Part shown: positions 1 through 7,376 of the stretch, piece after piece | Layout: the number at the start of each line of letters is the position of its first letter | Position numbering within the stretch: position 1 is the stretch's first letter | From: DATMXS01 sp050260275 | Lineage (GTDB): Bacteria > Acidobacteriota > Terriglobia > Bryobacterales > Bryobacteraceae | NCBI GenBank assembly: GCA_050260275.1 | Contig: JBLNBX010000237.1 | Coordinates: 1-9,948 of the forward strand | DNA length: 9,948 bases | Direction: 5' to 3' | The notes under the pieces: model-generated | The model's database searches: none | Told to the model about the DNA's origin: nothing | The model's input: the letters and a program-made list of their open reading frames with translations, nothing else | Program-made: the position numbers and the translations under genes

Positions 1-18
1 GATTCGATCAAGCCGGCG

Positions 19-444
19 CTACTGGCCCGACTCGAGCTTCTGCGTCATCAATCCGACTTTGTCGATGCCCGCGCCCTTGGCGATATCGATCGCGGTAGCC
101 ACGTACCTGTACTCGAGATCGGGATCGCCCTTCACGAACACAACCCGCTCCGCGCGCGTCTTAAAGATCTCTTCCAGCCTCGGGCCAAGCCGCTCTTCCG
201 TGACCGGTTCCTGGTTGATCAACAAGGACCTGTCCTTGTTGACAGAAACCACCACGGTGCGCAGATCGGCTGCGGATGGCTGCGCGTTCGGAGGCGACGG
301 CTGCGGCACCAGGGTCTCGAGGCCCTTCGGCGTGATCGGCGCGATCACCATGAAGATGATGAGCAGCACCAACAAAATGTCGATGAACGGCGTCATGTTG
401 ATGTCGGATTTGACCGTGCCCGGGGCACCAACTGACATTCCCAT
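19..444 (-). CDS. exbD: ExbD/TolR-type proton channel subunit (second exbD of the cluster)
   Basis: This 141-residue inner-membrane protein belongs to the ExbD/TolR family, which pairs with ExbB to form a proton channel that energises TonB. A short cytoplasmic N-terminus leads into one membrane helix at about residues 18-37. The helix holds the family motif NMTPFIDILLVLLIIFMV, with the essential membrane aspartate at D22. The rest is a periplasmic domain of about 100 residues ending in the family-typical D-KVGLMT stretch. The ATG at 444 is preceded by AAGGAG seven bases upstream (452-457), which favours it over the internal ATG two codons later. It is the last gene visible in the tonB-exbB-exbD-exbD run, 39 bp after the other exbD. 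A TolR-like role cannot be excluded from sequence alone, but the tonB neighbour favours ExbD. Confidence 0.93.
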   Translation of the reverse strand: MGMSVGAPGTVKSDINMTPFIDILLVLLIIFMVIAPITPKGLETLVPQPSPPNAQPSAADLRTVVVSVNKDRSLLINQEPVTEERLGPRLEEIFKTRAERVVFVKGDPDLEYRYVATAIDIAKGAGIDKVGLMTQKLESGQ

Positions 445-483
445 AGTTGTTCTCCTTGACTGTCTCCGGCTGGGCCGGCTCCG

Positions 484-927
484 CTACATCTGACCTCCAG
501 CCGCAGCCGCGTGCTTCTCATCGATCTGCTCGGTCATGAGCCCGACCTGGTCGACGCCAGCAGAACGCAGCTCGTCGACTACCGTGACAACGTTCTCGTA
601 CCGGGCGCGCTGATCCGCCTTGATGTACGTAGTCTTGTCGAGCCGGTTCGTCAGCATGTCCCTCACCTTAGGCGCGATCTCGGACCCCTGCACCGGCGTG
701 GTGCCGAGATAATAGCGGCCATCGCGCATAACCGCGACGACGACAGCGTCTTCCTTCTCGGCATCAGCCATGCCGATCGGATTCCTGGTCCTGACAAGAT
801 CGACACTGACGCCCTTGGAAAGCATCGGGGTGATGACCATGAAGATGATGAGCATCACGAGCATCACGTCCACCATCGGCGTGACGTTGATGTCGGCCAT
901 CGGCGGAGGCATCTTGTTCTTTGCCAT
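484..927 (-). CDS. exbD: ExbD/TolR-type proton channel subunit (first exbD of the cluster)
   Basis: This is a 147-residue ExbD-family protein. A lysine-containing N-terminus is followed by the motif ADINVTPMVDVMLVMLII with membrane aspartate D20, one helix at about residues 16-34, then a periplasmic domain ending in a D-QVGLMTE stretch like that of the other exbD. The frame is open up to position 1005, which would add 26 Pro/Arg/Ser-rich residues. I chose the ATG at 927 because a strong GGAGG lies nine bases upstream (937-941), and because the extension would have to be translated through a perfect 13-bp hairpin (964-995). The two ExbD proteins share the membrane motif but differ through most of the periplasmic part, so they are paralogues rather than a recent duplication. 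They probably act together with the single ExbB encoded just upstream. Confidence 0.93.
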   Translation of the reverse strand: MAKNKMPPPMADINVTPMVDVMLVMLIIFMVITPMLSKGVSVDLVRTRNPIGMADAEKEDAVVVAVMRDGRYYLGTTPVQGSEIAPKVRDMLTNRLDKTTYIKADQRARYENVVTVVDELRSAGVDQVGLMTEQIDEKHAAAAGGQM

Positions 928-936
928 TTGCCTTTT

Positions 937-941
937 CCTCC
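937..941 (-). promoter_or_regulatory. Ribosome binding site deciding the exbD start
   Basis: On the minus strand this reads GGAGG, nine bases before the ATG at 927. It supports starting the first exbD at 927 rather than at the in-frame start at 1005, which would place a proline- and arginine-rich tail ahead of the conserved protein. Confidence 0.7.
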
Positions 942-963
942 GTGAACTCGGCGGCGATCTGCT

Positions 964-995
964 CCCGGCCGGAGCCGCTGGTGGCTCCGGCCGGG
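964..995 (-). other. Perfect 13-bp hairpin between exbB and exbD
   Basis: The arms CCCGGCCGGAGCC (964-976) and GGCTCCGGCCGGG (983-995) are perfectly complementary, with a six-base loop GCTGGT. The structure lies in the 112-bp gap between the exbB stop and the exbD start at 927. No T-run follows on the minus strand, so it does not look like an intrinsic terminator. It could protect the upstream exbB message from 3' decay or mark a processing point, which would give more ExbB than ExbD. That role is inferred. Confidence 0.6.
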
Positions 996-1039
996 TATCG
1001 TTCAACTCGCTGAGCCTTGTGTGTCAAACACCCAGACGT

Positions 1040-1774
1040 TTACTTCGCCACGCGCTGTGCACGCTTGATGAAGTAGTCGATCAACTCCGAGCTGGAGTTG
1101 CCCGTCTCGACGTCGAACGCCTCCACCTTGCTGGTGAACGCGTTGAACGCCCAAACAGCGGGCACCGCGACGAACAGGCCGAGAGCGGTCGTAACGAGGG
1201 CCTCGGAAATACCGCCGGCCACCGCGCCGATACCGGTTGACTTCTCGAGCGCCATGCCGCGGAACGCGTTGATGATGCCGAACACCGTGCCGAACAGTCC
1301 CACAAACGGAGCCGTCGACCCGATCGTCGCCAGGTGGGCGACGCCACGCTTCATCTCGGCATGGACAATGGCATCCGCGCGGTCGAGCGCACGCTTTGAA
1401 GCCTCGATTTCCTCACCGGGAATCTCGGAGCTCATCTGGTGAGCCCGGAACTCCTGAAGACCGGCCACGACAACCTTCGCCAGGTGGCTCTTCTTATAGC
1501 GGTCCGCAATCTTGATCGCCTCGTCCAGCTTGCCCTCACGCAACGCGCCGGCAACTGCCGGAGCAAACAACCGGGACTGCTTGCGCGCCTGTGCATATGC
1601 GATCCAGCGGTCGATCATGATACCGATCGACCACGCAGACATCACAAACAGCGTGATGACGACGCCACGAGCGACCCAGCCCATCTGGGCCCACATCGAC
1701 CGGAGGTCCCAGCCTACGGCTTCCTGGAGCATCATGATCGCTCCGAACGACGAAACCTGAAGTTGGAGTAGCAT
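1040..1774 (-). CDS. exbB: ExbB/TolQ/MotA-family proton channel protein
   Basis: This 244-residue protein is the multi-pass core of the ExbB-ExbD proton channel that drives TonB. Three membrane helices are visible: about 36-54, 148-170 and 188-211. A long cytoplasmic segment lies between the first two, the usual ExbB/TolQ topology. Signature stretches are STAPFVGLFGTVFGI (153-167) and GGISEALVTTALGLFVAVPA (187-206), which carry the polar residues of the channel lining. The length fits the family. The ATG at 1774 has AAGGA five bases upstream (1780-1784); Met14 and Met15 are less likely alternatives. It lies 115 bp after tonB and upstream of two exbD genes, so ExbB is the better name than TolQ, and no tolA, tolB or pal is visible. 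Confidence 0.93.
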   Translation of the reverse strand: MLLQLQVSSFGAIMMLQEAVGWDLRSMWAQMGWVARGVVITLFVMSAWSIGIMIDRWIAYAQARKQSRLFAPAVAGALREGKLDEAIKIADRYKKSHLAKVVVAGLQEFRAHQMSSEIPGEEIEASKRALDRADAIVHAEMKRGVAHLATIGSTAPFVGLFGTVFGIINAFRGMALEKSTGIGAVAGGISEALVTTALGLFVAVPAVWAFNAFTSKVEAFDVETGNSSSELIDYFIKRAQRVAK

Positions 1775-1889
1775 TTTCTTCCTTTTTCTCCTGCGAGTTG
1801 AACTCGGTTCTCTTGACGGCCGCCCAGCCTGTGCTGCCGAGATCTGAATCTCCGCACTACGGCCGGTGCGCCATCCGGCTTATCTGCAC

Positions 1890-2663
1890 CTACTGACTCA
1901 GTTTGAAATCCACGTCAATCTGGGTGATAACCTCCACCGGCTCTCCATTGAGGAGCGTCGGCTGGTAGACCCATTGCGAGACAGCAGCCTGCGCCGCCGG
2001 TACGAGCAGCGGGTGCCCGCTGACGAGCTGCAGGTTGGAAATGGTCCCATCCCGGGCAATGATGGCCGTGAACCTGACCACGCCCTGGATGCGCGCCTGC
2101 TTGGCAAGAGGCGGGTAAGCCGGCTTGACCTGGCGGACAAGCTTGGCCTGCTGAACGTTTCCGCCGATGCGGATACGCTGGACAACTTTCGGCTTCTCAG
2201 CCACGACCGGCGGAGGAGGAGGTGGTGGCGGAGCGGCCGTCGGGACCGATCCGATGATGCCTCCGATGACGCCGCCGACTGTGCCGCCGGGCACTCCGCC
2301 CGGGACGCCGCCGACTACGCCAACACCGCCGCCGCCCGAAACGGGAGGCAGTTCAGCTTCCTTGATCTCTGCGATCGTTTTCGGAATTACCTTCGGCGCC
2401 ATCAGACGGCCCGCGTCAAACTGGCGCGGGATCACCCGCACCGCCTTCACCGGTGCTACTGCCGCCGGGGGAGGAGGAGGGGGAGGAGGTGGAGGGGGCG
2501 CCGTGAGGAAACTCGTTAGCTGCGTTCTCGGCAGCGCGTCGTAGTAGATCAGAGGGATCAGGATCGCGATGCCGATGAGCACTAGCTGAAGGAGAAACGA
2601 GACTAGAACGGTCCAGGGCCTCGTCGTCCTCCCTCTGCCTTCCACGAAGGTTTGCTCGAACAT
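1890..2663 (-). CDS. tonB: TonB energy transducer with proline and glycine repeat linker
   Basis: TonB links the inner-membrane ExbB-ExbD motor to TonB-dependent outer-membrane transporters. The 257-residue protein has a short cytoplasmic N-terminus, one anchor helix at about residues 18-41, and a run of 11 prolines at 56-66. A basic stretch then leads to a glycine-rich segment at 110-138 built from GGV-PGGV-type repeats, followed by a second run of eight prolines (145-152). The C-terminal TonB domain (about 168-257) has the typical VKPAYPPLAKQARIQGVV stretch and a VYQPTLLNGEPVEV strand. The frame also offers a TTG at 2669, but the ATG at 2663 has AAAGGG nine bases upstream (2673-2678), so I start there. 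The first proline run is long enough that translation probably depends on EF-P. The gene follows secF by 91 bp and precedes exbB. Confidence 0.93.
   Translation of the reverse strand: MFEQTFVEGRGRTTRPWTVLVSFLLQLVLIGIAILIPLIYYDALPRTQLTSFLTAPPPPPPPPPPPAAVAPVKAVRVIPRQFDAGRLMAPKVIPKTIAEIKEAELPPVSGGGGVGVVGGVPGGVPGGTVGGVIGGIIGSVPTAAPPPPPPPPVVAEKPKVVQRIRIGGNVQQAKLVRQVKPAYPPLAKQARIQGVVRFTAIIARDGTISNLQLVSGHPLLVPAAQAAVSQWVYQPTLLNGEPVEVITQIDVDFKLSQ
2244..2336 (-). repeat. Glycine-rich repeat segment inside tonB
   Basis: These bases encode residues 110-140 of TonB, a chain of GGV, PGGV and VIGG units. The plus strand shows the matching run of GCCGCC- and GCCGGG-like triplets. Such slippage-prone coding repeats may vary in length between strains. 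The segment probably acts as a flexible periplasmic spacer together with the two proline runs. Confidence 0.7.
2466..2498 (-). repeat. Polyproline codon tract, purine-only G-rich run on the opposite strand
   Basis: Eleven consecutive proline codons (CCC, CCT, CCA, CCG mixed) make the plus strand, which is the template, an almost pure purine tract with three runs of five G and several GG pairs. It could form a G-quadruplex or triplex on the template strand. The codons are mixed rather than one repeated triplet, which suggests that proline itself is selected. Confidence 0.65.
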
Positions 2664-2698
2664 GTTCAAGTACCCTTTCGACTACGTCAATCGCGGAA

Positions 2699-2716
2699 CG
2701 GCCGCGCTGCCGGCCG
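2699..2716 (-). other. Small GC hairpin between secF and tonB
   Basis: CGGCCG at 2699-2704 and again at 2711-2716 can pair around a six-base spacer, with possible G-U extension at the base. It sits in the 91-bp gap after the secF stop. There is no T-run, so it is at most a weak transcription or stability signal, and a chance origin is possible in such GC-rich sequence. Confidence 0.3.
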
Positions 2717-2754
2717 CCCGCGCCCTACTACACAAGCTTTATTGACCGACGCCA

Positions 2755-3969
2755 TCATCGTGACGTCACCTTCCGGCTGCCTTCTTTCGCTTTAGACACC
2801 GGGGCACTATTGGAAGTTGCCGCACTCGGCCTCTTCCTTCGGTCGAAATAGGCCTGCCAGACTACTACCAGGGAGCTGGCCACGTAGATCGAGGAATAGG
2901 TCCCGATCAGGATGCCTATGATCAGCGTAAAGGCGAAGCTGTTCAACACTGGCCCGCCCAGGAAGTATATCGCGATAACAGCCAGCAGGGTTGGACCGGC
3001 CGTCAGCATCGTGCGGCTGAGCGTCTGGTTCACGCTCTTGTTTACCAGATCGTAGAACCGGTCGCGCGAACGGAGCTTCAGGTTCTCGCGAACGCGGTCG
3101 AACACCACGATCGTGTCGTTCATCGAGTAGCCGATCAGCGTCAGCAGCGCCGCGATCACAGTAAGCGTGATCTCCCTGCCGGTCCACGCCAATACGCCGA
3201 TCGTGATCAGAGTATCGTGCGCGCAAGCTATCACCGCGGCCACGCCGGCTGCCCACTCGAACCGGAATGCGATGTACACCAGCATTCCGCCAAGCGCGTA
3301 CAGCGTCGCCATCAGGGCCTGCGATCTCAGATCGGCGCTCGCCTTCGGCCCGACGATATCCACACTCCGGATCGAGAACGCTCCCGGAACGGCCTCCTGC
3401 CTCAAAACCGAGAGCACCTGCTGGTTGACACCCGGAACGGCCGACAACTCGTCGAAATCGGAGATCAGTCCGGATCGCTGCTGGTCGCGGAACCGGGTCA
3501 TACCGGAGGCGAGCGACTGGAGGTCCGCCTCTGACATCGGCACGCCGGCGCGCTGCAGCGGATCGCGCAGCCGGTCCACTAATTGCTGCGTCGAAGCCAC
3601 GTTGAAGACCAGCTTCCCGGTGCTGTCTCCAAACCGGTCCAGAAGAACCCGGGTGATGGTGACGCGCGACTGCTCCAGAGCCTCTTCGCTCTGGAGTTCG
3701 GTGCCGATCATCACCTCGTTGCCGGCCAATTGCTGCACCGTCACCTCGCCTTCGATGCTGTCGTCGAGAACGGAACGGAGTTGCTGAATGGGCGGCTCGC
3801 TATTGAACTTGACCGTTATCACCGCGCCGCCCCGGAAATCGAGGCCCCACTTGGGCCCGCCCTGGACAATCAGGGTGACGATGGTGGCGACCGTCAGTCC
3901 CAGGGAGATGACGAACGCCAGCTTCATCTTGCCGACGAAATCGATGTTTGTTTGGCGAAACAGTTCCAT
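2755..3969 (-). CDS. secF: Protein translocase subunit SecF
   Basis: SecF forms with SecD the proton-driven SecDF complex, which assists the late steps of protein export through SecYEG. The 404-residue protein has a first helix at about 16-36, the hallmark motif GLDFRGG at 42-48, a periplasmic domain, then five C-terminal helices between about 216 and 372. The conserved MNDTIVVFDRVRENLK (283-298) corresponds to the helix whose arginine takes part in proton transfer. LGGPVLNSFAFTLIIGILIG and the TYSSIYVAS stretch are typical SecF. It is about 80 residues longer than E. coli SecF (323). The excess lies mostly at residues 115-198 of the periplasmic part, and there is a Lys/Ser-rich C-terminal tail. 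The ATG at 3969 has a weak AGG six bases upstream. The gene follows secD by 106 bp. Confidence 0.96.
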   Translation of the reverse strand: MELFRQTNIDFVGKMKLAFVISLGLTVATIVTLIVQGGPKWGLDFRGGAVITVKFNSEPPIQQLRSVLDDSIEGEVTVQQLAGNEVMIGTELQSEEALEQSRVTITRVLLDRFGDSTGKLVFNVASTQQLVDRLRDPLQRAGVPMSEADLQSLASGMTRFRDQQRSGLISDFDELSAVPGVNQQVLSVLRQEAVPGAFSIRSVDIVGPKASADLRSQALMATLYALGGMLVYIAFRFEWAAGVAAVIACAHDTLITIGVLAWTGREITLTVIAALLTLIGYSMNDTIVVFDRVRENLKLRSRDRFYDLVNKSVNQTLSRTMLTAGPTLLAVIAIYFLGGPVLNSFAFTLIIGILIGTYSSIYVASSLVVVWQAYFDRRKRPSAATSNSAPVSKAKEGSRKVTSR

Positions 3970-4035
3970 TTCCAGCCTAGGCCGGCGGTCATGTTTTTGA
4001 CACCGGCATGGTTTCAGATGTTCCCGAGCTGATCC

Positions 4036-4067
4036 AAAAAAAGACCTAGGCGCCGTCTCGCGGCACC
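4036..4067 (-). terminator. Terminator-like hairpin between secD and secF
   Basis: On the minus strand, nine bases after the secD stop, GGTGCCG (4067-4061) can pair with CGGCGCC (4055-4049) around a five-base loop, with one G-U pair. A run of seven T follows at 4042-4036, after a six-base gap. The gap makes it a weaker intrinsic terminator than a textbook one. Because secF and tonB continue on the same strand, it would act as a partial terminator or attenuator. Confidence 0.4.
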
Positions 4068-4075
4068 GGCCGGCC

Positions 4076-5692
4076 CTAGATGGACAGCTTCAGGGGTTGA
4101 CGCTGCCGCGACAGCGTCCAGTCAAAGATCGTCCGTGATACGAACACCGCGGTGAACAAATTCGCGATCAGGCCGACAACCAGGGTCACGGCGAATCCCT
4201 TCACCGGACCGGTGCCGAACATAAACAGGAACGCGCTCGACACAACCGTCACAACGTGCGTGTCGAGGATCGTGATGAAAGCCCGGTCGAAACCTGCTTC
4301 CACCGCCGCAACGACGCCTTTGCCGGCCCTCAACTCTTCACGTATCCTCTCGAAAATAAGCACGTTGGAGTCTACCGACATACCGATCGAAAGGATCAGG
4401 CCGGCGATGCCGGGCAGCGTCCACACCGCGCCGAAATACGCCAGCACGGCCACCGTCAGCACCGCGTTGAGCATCAGCGCGATAACGGCGTTGATCCCCG
4501 CCTTGTTGTAGTAGATCACCATCGCGATCACGATCAGAGCCAGGCCAACCAGGCCGGCAGTGATCCCCTGACGGATCGAATCCGCTCCGAGCGACGGGCC
4601 GACCGTGCTTTCAGTGCTGTAGGTGACGCCGGCTGGCAGAGCGCCCGATTCGAGCACCAGAGCCAGGTCGGAGGCATCCTGCTGGTCGCGTGCGCCGGTA
4701 ATCCTGCCCGAGTCCGAAATCCGGCTCTCCACCACAGGAGCGCTGCGGACCTGATTATCCAAAATGATGGCCAGGCGCTTGCCGACGTTCGCTCCCGTGA
4801 ACCGCTCGAACCGGCGGGCGCCGTCCGGGCTCAGGCGGAAGTCGGTCTCCCACCGGCCAGTCTCGCTGTCGCGTCCCGGACGCGCGCTGCGCAGGTCGGT
4901 TCCGGTGATCACCGGCGTGCGGCTCACCAGCCACCAGGTCTGGCCTTCCTGGCCTGGGCGCAGGGCCTCCCTGACGAGCTTGGTGTTCAGCGGAAGCACG
5001 CCGCCGTTCTGGGCGCGCGCGTCCTCGGGGCTGGTATACGGGCCACCCCGAACCTCGCTGATCTCCAGCATCGCCGCTGCCTGCATAATCTGCTTCACGC
5101 GCGCGGGGTCGTCCACGCCGGGCAGTTGCACGAGGATCTCGTGATCCTCCTCCGCGTTGCCGACCTGTTGGACAACCGGCTCAACCAGGCCGAGGCTGTC
5201 AATGCGGGTGGCGATCGTCTTGCGCGTCCGCTCAACCGTATCGCGCTTGAGCGTGATAAGCGCGGACGGCTTCATCGTCATTCTGTAGTCGGTGGAGTTG
5301 ACCGCCGTAAGATTCCAGTCGCTCAGGCCGGACACAATGGTCCGCACGTCGCCGGACCGCGCCGAATCGACGCCTCTGATGTCGATCTGAATTGAGTCCG
5401 CCGCCTCTACAGTCTGCGGATCGTTCCGGCTGATGTCGGTGTACACGATGCCGGCCTTCCGCAGCTCTTCCTTGAGCTGTTCGATGGTGCGGTCGGCTTC
5501 GGTCCTGATCGCGTCCTGAACCTGCACCTGAAGGATGAAGTAGCTGCCGCCCTTCAGGTCCAGGCCGAGCCGGATGTTTTCGGCCAGGTTTTTCTGGATG
5601 GCTTCGCCGGACTTCGGCAGGCCGATGATGCCGTACACCGCTACCAGCAATACCGCCACTATGATCAGCGTTCTGGATTGAAGTCTCGTCAT
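4076..5692 (-). CDS. secD: Protein translocase subunit SecD
   Basis: SecD is the larger half of the SecDF membrane complex, which uses the proton gradient to pull exported polypeptides into the periplasm. The 538-residue protein has an N-terminal helix (about 7-26), the motif GLDLKGG at 43-49, a large periplasmic region (P1 head and base, about 50-370), then five helices between about 375 and 522. The motif GMSVDSNVLIFERIREE (437-453) carries D441, which matches the proton-relay aspartate. A second conserved block, FGTGPVKGFAVTLVVGLIAN, lies at 492-511. The length is between the short (about 400) and long (615, E. coli) forms. The ATG at 5692 lies 15 bases after the yajC stop, so the two are probably translated together. 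No strong Shine-Dalgarno is visible, only GATGAGATGAA. Confidence 0.97.
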   Translation of the reverse strand: MTRLQSRTLIIVAVLLVAVYGIIGLPKSGEAIQKNLAENIRLGLDLKGGSYFILQVQVQDAIRTEADRTIEQLKEELRKAGIVYTDISRNDPQTVEAADSIQIDIRGVDSARSGDVRTIVSGLSDWNLTAVNSTDYRMTMKPSALITLKRDTVERTRKTIATRIDSLGLVEPVVQQVGNAEEDHEILVQLPGVDDPARVKQIMQAAAMLEISEVRGGPYTSPEDARAQNGGVLPLNTKLVREALRPGQEGQTWWLVSRTPVITGTDLRSARPGRDSETGRWETDFRLSPDGARRFERFTGANVGKRLAIILDNQVRSAPVVESRISDSGRITGARDQQDASDLALVLESGALPAGVTYSTESTVGPSLGADSIRQGITAGLVGLALIVIAMVIYYNKAGINAVIALMLNAVLTVAVLAYFGAVWTLPGIAGLILSIGMSVDSNVLIFERIREELRAGKGVVAAVEAGFDRAFITILDTHVVTVVSSAFLFMFGTGPVKGFAVTLVVGLIANLFTAVFVSRTIFDWTLSRQRQPLKLSI

Positions 5693-5707
5693 TTCATCTC
5701 ATCCGGG

Positions 5708-6022
5708 CTACTTCTTCTCTGTCCCGAGCACGCTGGCCACTGCGTTGCGAGCTACCTGCAGCTTCACGCCATCAGGGCGCACCCGCAACACAAGCATGTC
5801 GTCCTGGATCGTGATGATCTGCCCGACGATGCCGCCCGTGGTCAGAACCTCGTTTCCCACCTCGAGGCTGGCGAGCATTTTCTGCTGGCGCTTCCGCTGG
5901 CGCTGCATTGGCAGGAACAGCAGGAAGTAGAACACCGCGAAAATCAACAGGATAGGGAGAAATCCCAAAACCGGATTGGCGTTCGGGGTGGCGGGGGTTT
6001 GAATGAAACTCAAGAGAAGCAT
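5708..6022 (-). CDS. yajC: Preprotein translocase subunit YajC
   Basis: YajC is a small single-span inner-membrane protein that associates with SecDF. The product has 104 residues, the usual size. A short N-terminus with TPATPNANP precedes a hydrophobic helix at about residues 18-39, ending in the characteristic FLPMQRQRKRQQKML. The conserved LEVGNEVLTTGGIVGQI stretch and a small beta-rich cytoplasmic domain follow. It stands directly upstream of secD, as in most bacteria. The Shine-Dalgarno before the ATG at 6022 is weak (AGAGAT). The 238-bp gap upstream to tgt is larger than the other gaps and may hold its own promoter, although I found no convincing -35/-10 pair. Confidence 0.96.
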   Translation of the reverse strand: MLLLSFIQTPATPNANPVLGFLPILLIFAVFYFLLFLPMQRQRKRQQKMLASLEVGNEVLTTGGIVGQIITIQDDMLVLRVRPDGVKLQVARNAVASVLGTEKK

Positions 6023-6260
6023 AGTTGATCTCTGGGGCGGAGCATCAAGCCGCCGCGCGCTGTCCGCAAAGCTTTGTTTTCTGTGGAGTACATCCGAGAG
6101 AAGTTAACAGGATACACCAGAATCGTTTCGCGCGCGCACTGCTGTCGCGTCAGGACGAACAAGGAAGGCGGGCTCGCTCCTATACCTTCAGATTGCCGCA
6201 TAGTACCAAAGAAGTCAAGGTACCATGAGCCGTCCGGGTCTCGCCACCGCCATACCGGCG

Positions 6261-7352
6261 CTAGCATTCGCCTGAAATGATCGCCGCGCGCAGCTCCCGC
6301 ATGATATCCATGTAGCGCTGGATGTTGTGGATTGTGCCGAGAGTCGCGAACAGTATCTCGCCCGCCATGAAAAGATGCCGCAGGTACGCGCGCGAGAACG
6401 TGCGGCAGGTGTAGCAGCCGCAGGTCTCGTCTATGGGGCGGGGGTCGTCCCGGTATTGAGCTTGTTTAATAATGATCCGCCCCCGGGAAGTGAACAGGCA
6501 GCCGTTCCGGGCATTTCGAGATGGCAGCACACAGTCCATCATGTCGACGCCGCGGGCAACGTACTCGGGAAGCTCCTCCGGGAGGCCGACGCCCATGACG
6601 TACCGCGGCCGGTCGGCCGGCAGCAGGGGAGCCGTGACCTCGGCCATCTCCAGGCTGAGCTCGCGCGGCTCGCCGACCGACAGCCCGCCGATGGCGTATC
6701 CGTCCGCGTCGAGCGCCAGCAGGTGTTCCGCGCACTCCCGGCGCAGCGCTGCGTCCATCCCGCCCTGGACGATCGGGAACAGCGCTCCCGATGCTTCCTC
6801 CCGGCGCGCGCGGTAGTGCTCCATTGCCCGGCGCGCCCAGGCCACCGTGCGGCACATAGCCTCGCGCGTCTGGCGCGGTTCGGCGGGGTAGCCGATGCAC
6901 TCGTCGAGAGTCATCATGATGTCCGAGCCGAGCGCCATCTGGACATCAACAGTCGATTCAGGCGTGAACATATGCGCGTCGCCGTTGATATGCGAGCGGA
7001 ACAGCACGCCGTCATCGTTGACCTTTCGCAGGCTGCTGAGGCTGAACACCTGGAATCCGCCGGAATCGGTCAGGATCGCGCCTGGCCACGCCATGAACCG
7101 GTGCAAACCACCGAATTTACGTACCAAAGCGTCGCCGGGGCGCAGGTAAAGGTGGTATGTATTGGCAAGCAGGATCCGGACGCCGAGTTCGTCCCAGAGC
7201 TGGCGTTGTGTGACGCCCTTGACGGTGGCCTGCGTGCCCACGGGCATGAACACCGGGGTCTCGATAGTTCCGTGAGGCGTATGGAGTAATCCGGCGCGCG
7301 CGCCGGTGCGGGACGAGCGGGCTACGACCTCGAAGGTGACTGCGCGGTGCAA
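6261..7352 (-). CDS. tgt: Queuine tRNA-guanine transglycosylase (Tgt)
   Basis: Tgt replaces guanine-34 in the anticodon of Asp, Asn, His and Tyr tRNAs with the queuosine precursor preQ1. The 363-residue protein is full length. It shows the TDSGGFQVFSL motif (D96, matching the acid/base aspartate), DECIGYPA (D150), FPIVQGG (193-198), and GGLSVGE at 222-228. VDMMDCVLPSRNARNG follows, where D273 matches the nucleophile. The zinc ligands are C311, C313 and C316 in CGCYTC, with H342. An in-frame stop lies two codons before the TTG at 7352, so that TTG is the only start ahead of the conserved FEVVARS sequence. No Shine-Dalgarno precedes it. An ATG at 7359 is in another frame, so a small indel near the start, or a leaderless message, is possible. 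It heads the tgt-yajC-secD-secF run. Confidence 0.95.
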   Translation of the reverse strand: MHRAVTFEVVARSSRTGARAGLLHTPHGTIETPVFMPVGTQATVKGVTQRQLWDELGVRILLANTYHLYLRPGDALVRKFGGLHRFMAWPGAILTDSGGFQVFSLSSLRKVNDDGVLFRSHINGDAHMFTPESTVDVQMALGSDIMMTLDECIGYPAEPRQTREAMCRTVAWARRAMEHYRARREEASGALFPIVQGGMDAALRRECAEHLLALDADGYAIGGLSVGEPRELSLEMAEVTAPLLPADRPRYVMGVGLPEELPEYVARGVDMMDCVLPSRNARNGCLFTSRGRIIIKQAQYRDDPRPIDETCGCYTCRTFSRAYLRHLFMAGEILFATLGTIHNIQRYMDIMRELRAAIISGEC

Positions 7353-7376
7353 TCTTCATTTTAGGCAGAGGAGAGG

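Noticed and set aside
466..478. CCGGC-TGG-GCCGG stem between the two exbD genes
   Set aside because: A five-base stem with a three-base loop is expected by chance in sequence this GC-rich.
2760..2769. 10-bp palindrome GTGACGTCAC as an operator
   Set aside because: It lies inside the last codons of secF, where coding explains it, and there is no promoter nearby.
6023..6260. Possible promoter or small gene in the tgt-yajC gap
   Set aside because: TTGACT on the minus strand (6218-6213) is a good -35 box, but the sequence 17 bases on (CAATCT) is a poor -10, TACTAT is too close, and a sigma-54 reading is one base off. An 85-codon minus-strand frame overlaps the yajC start and shows no family features.
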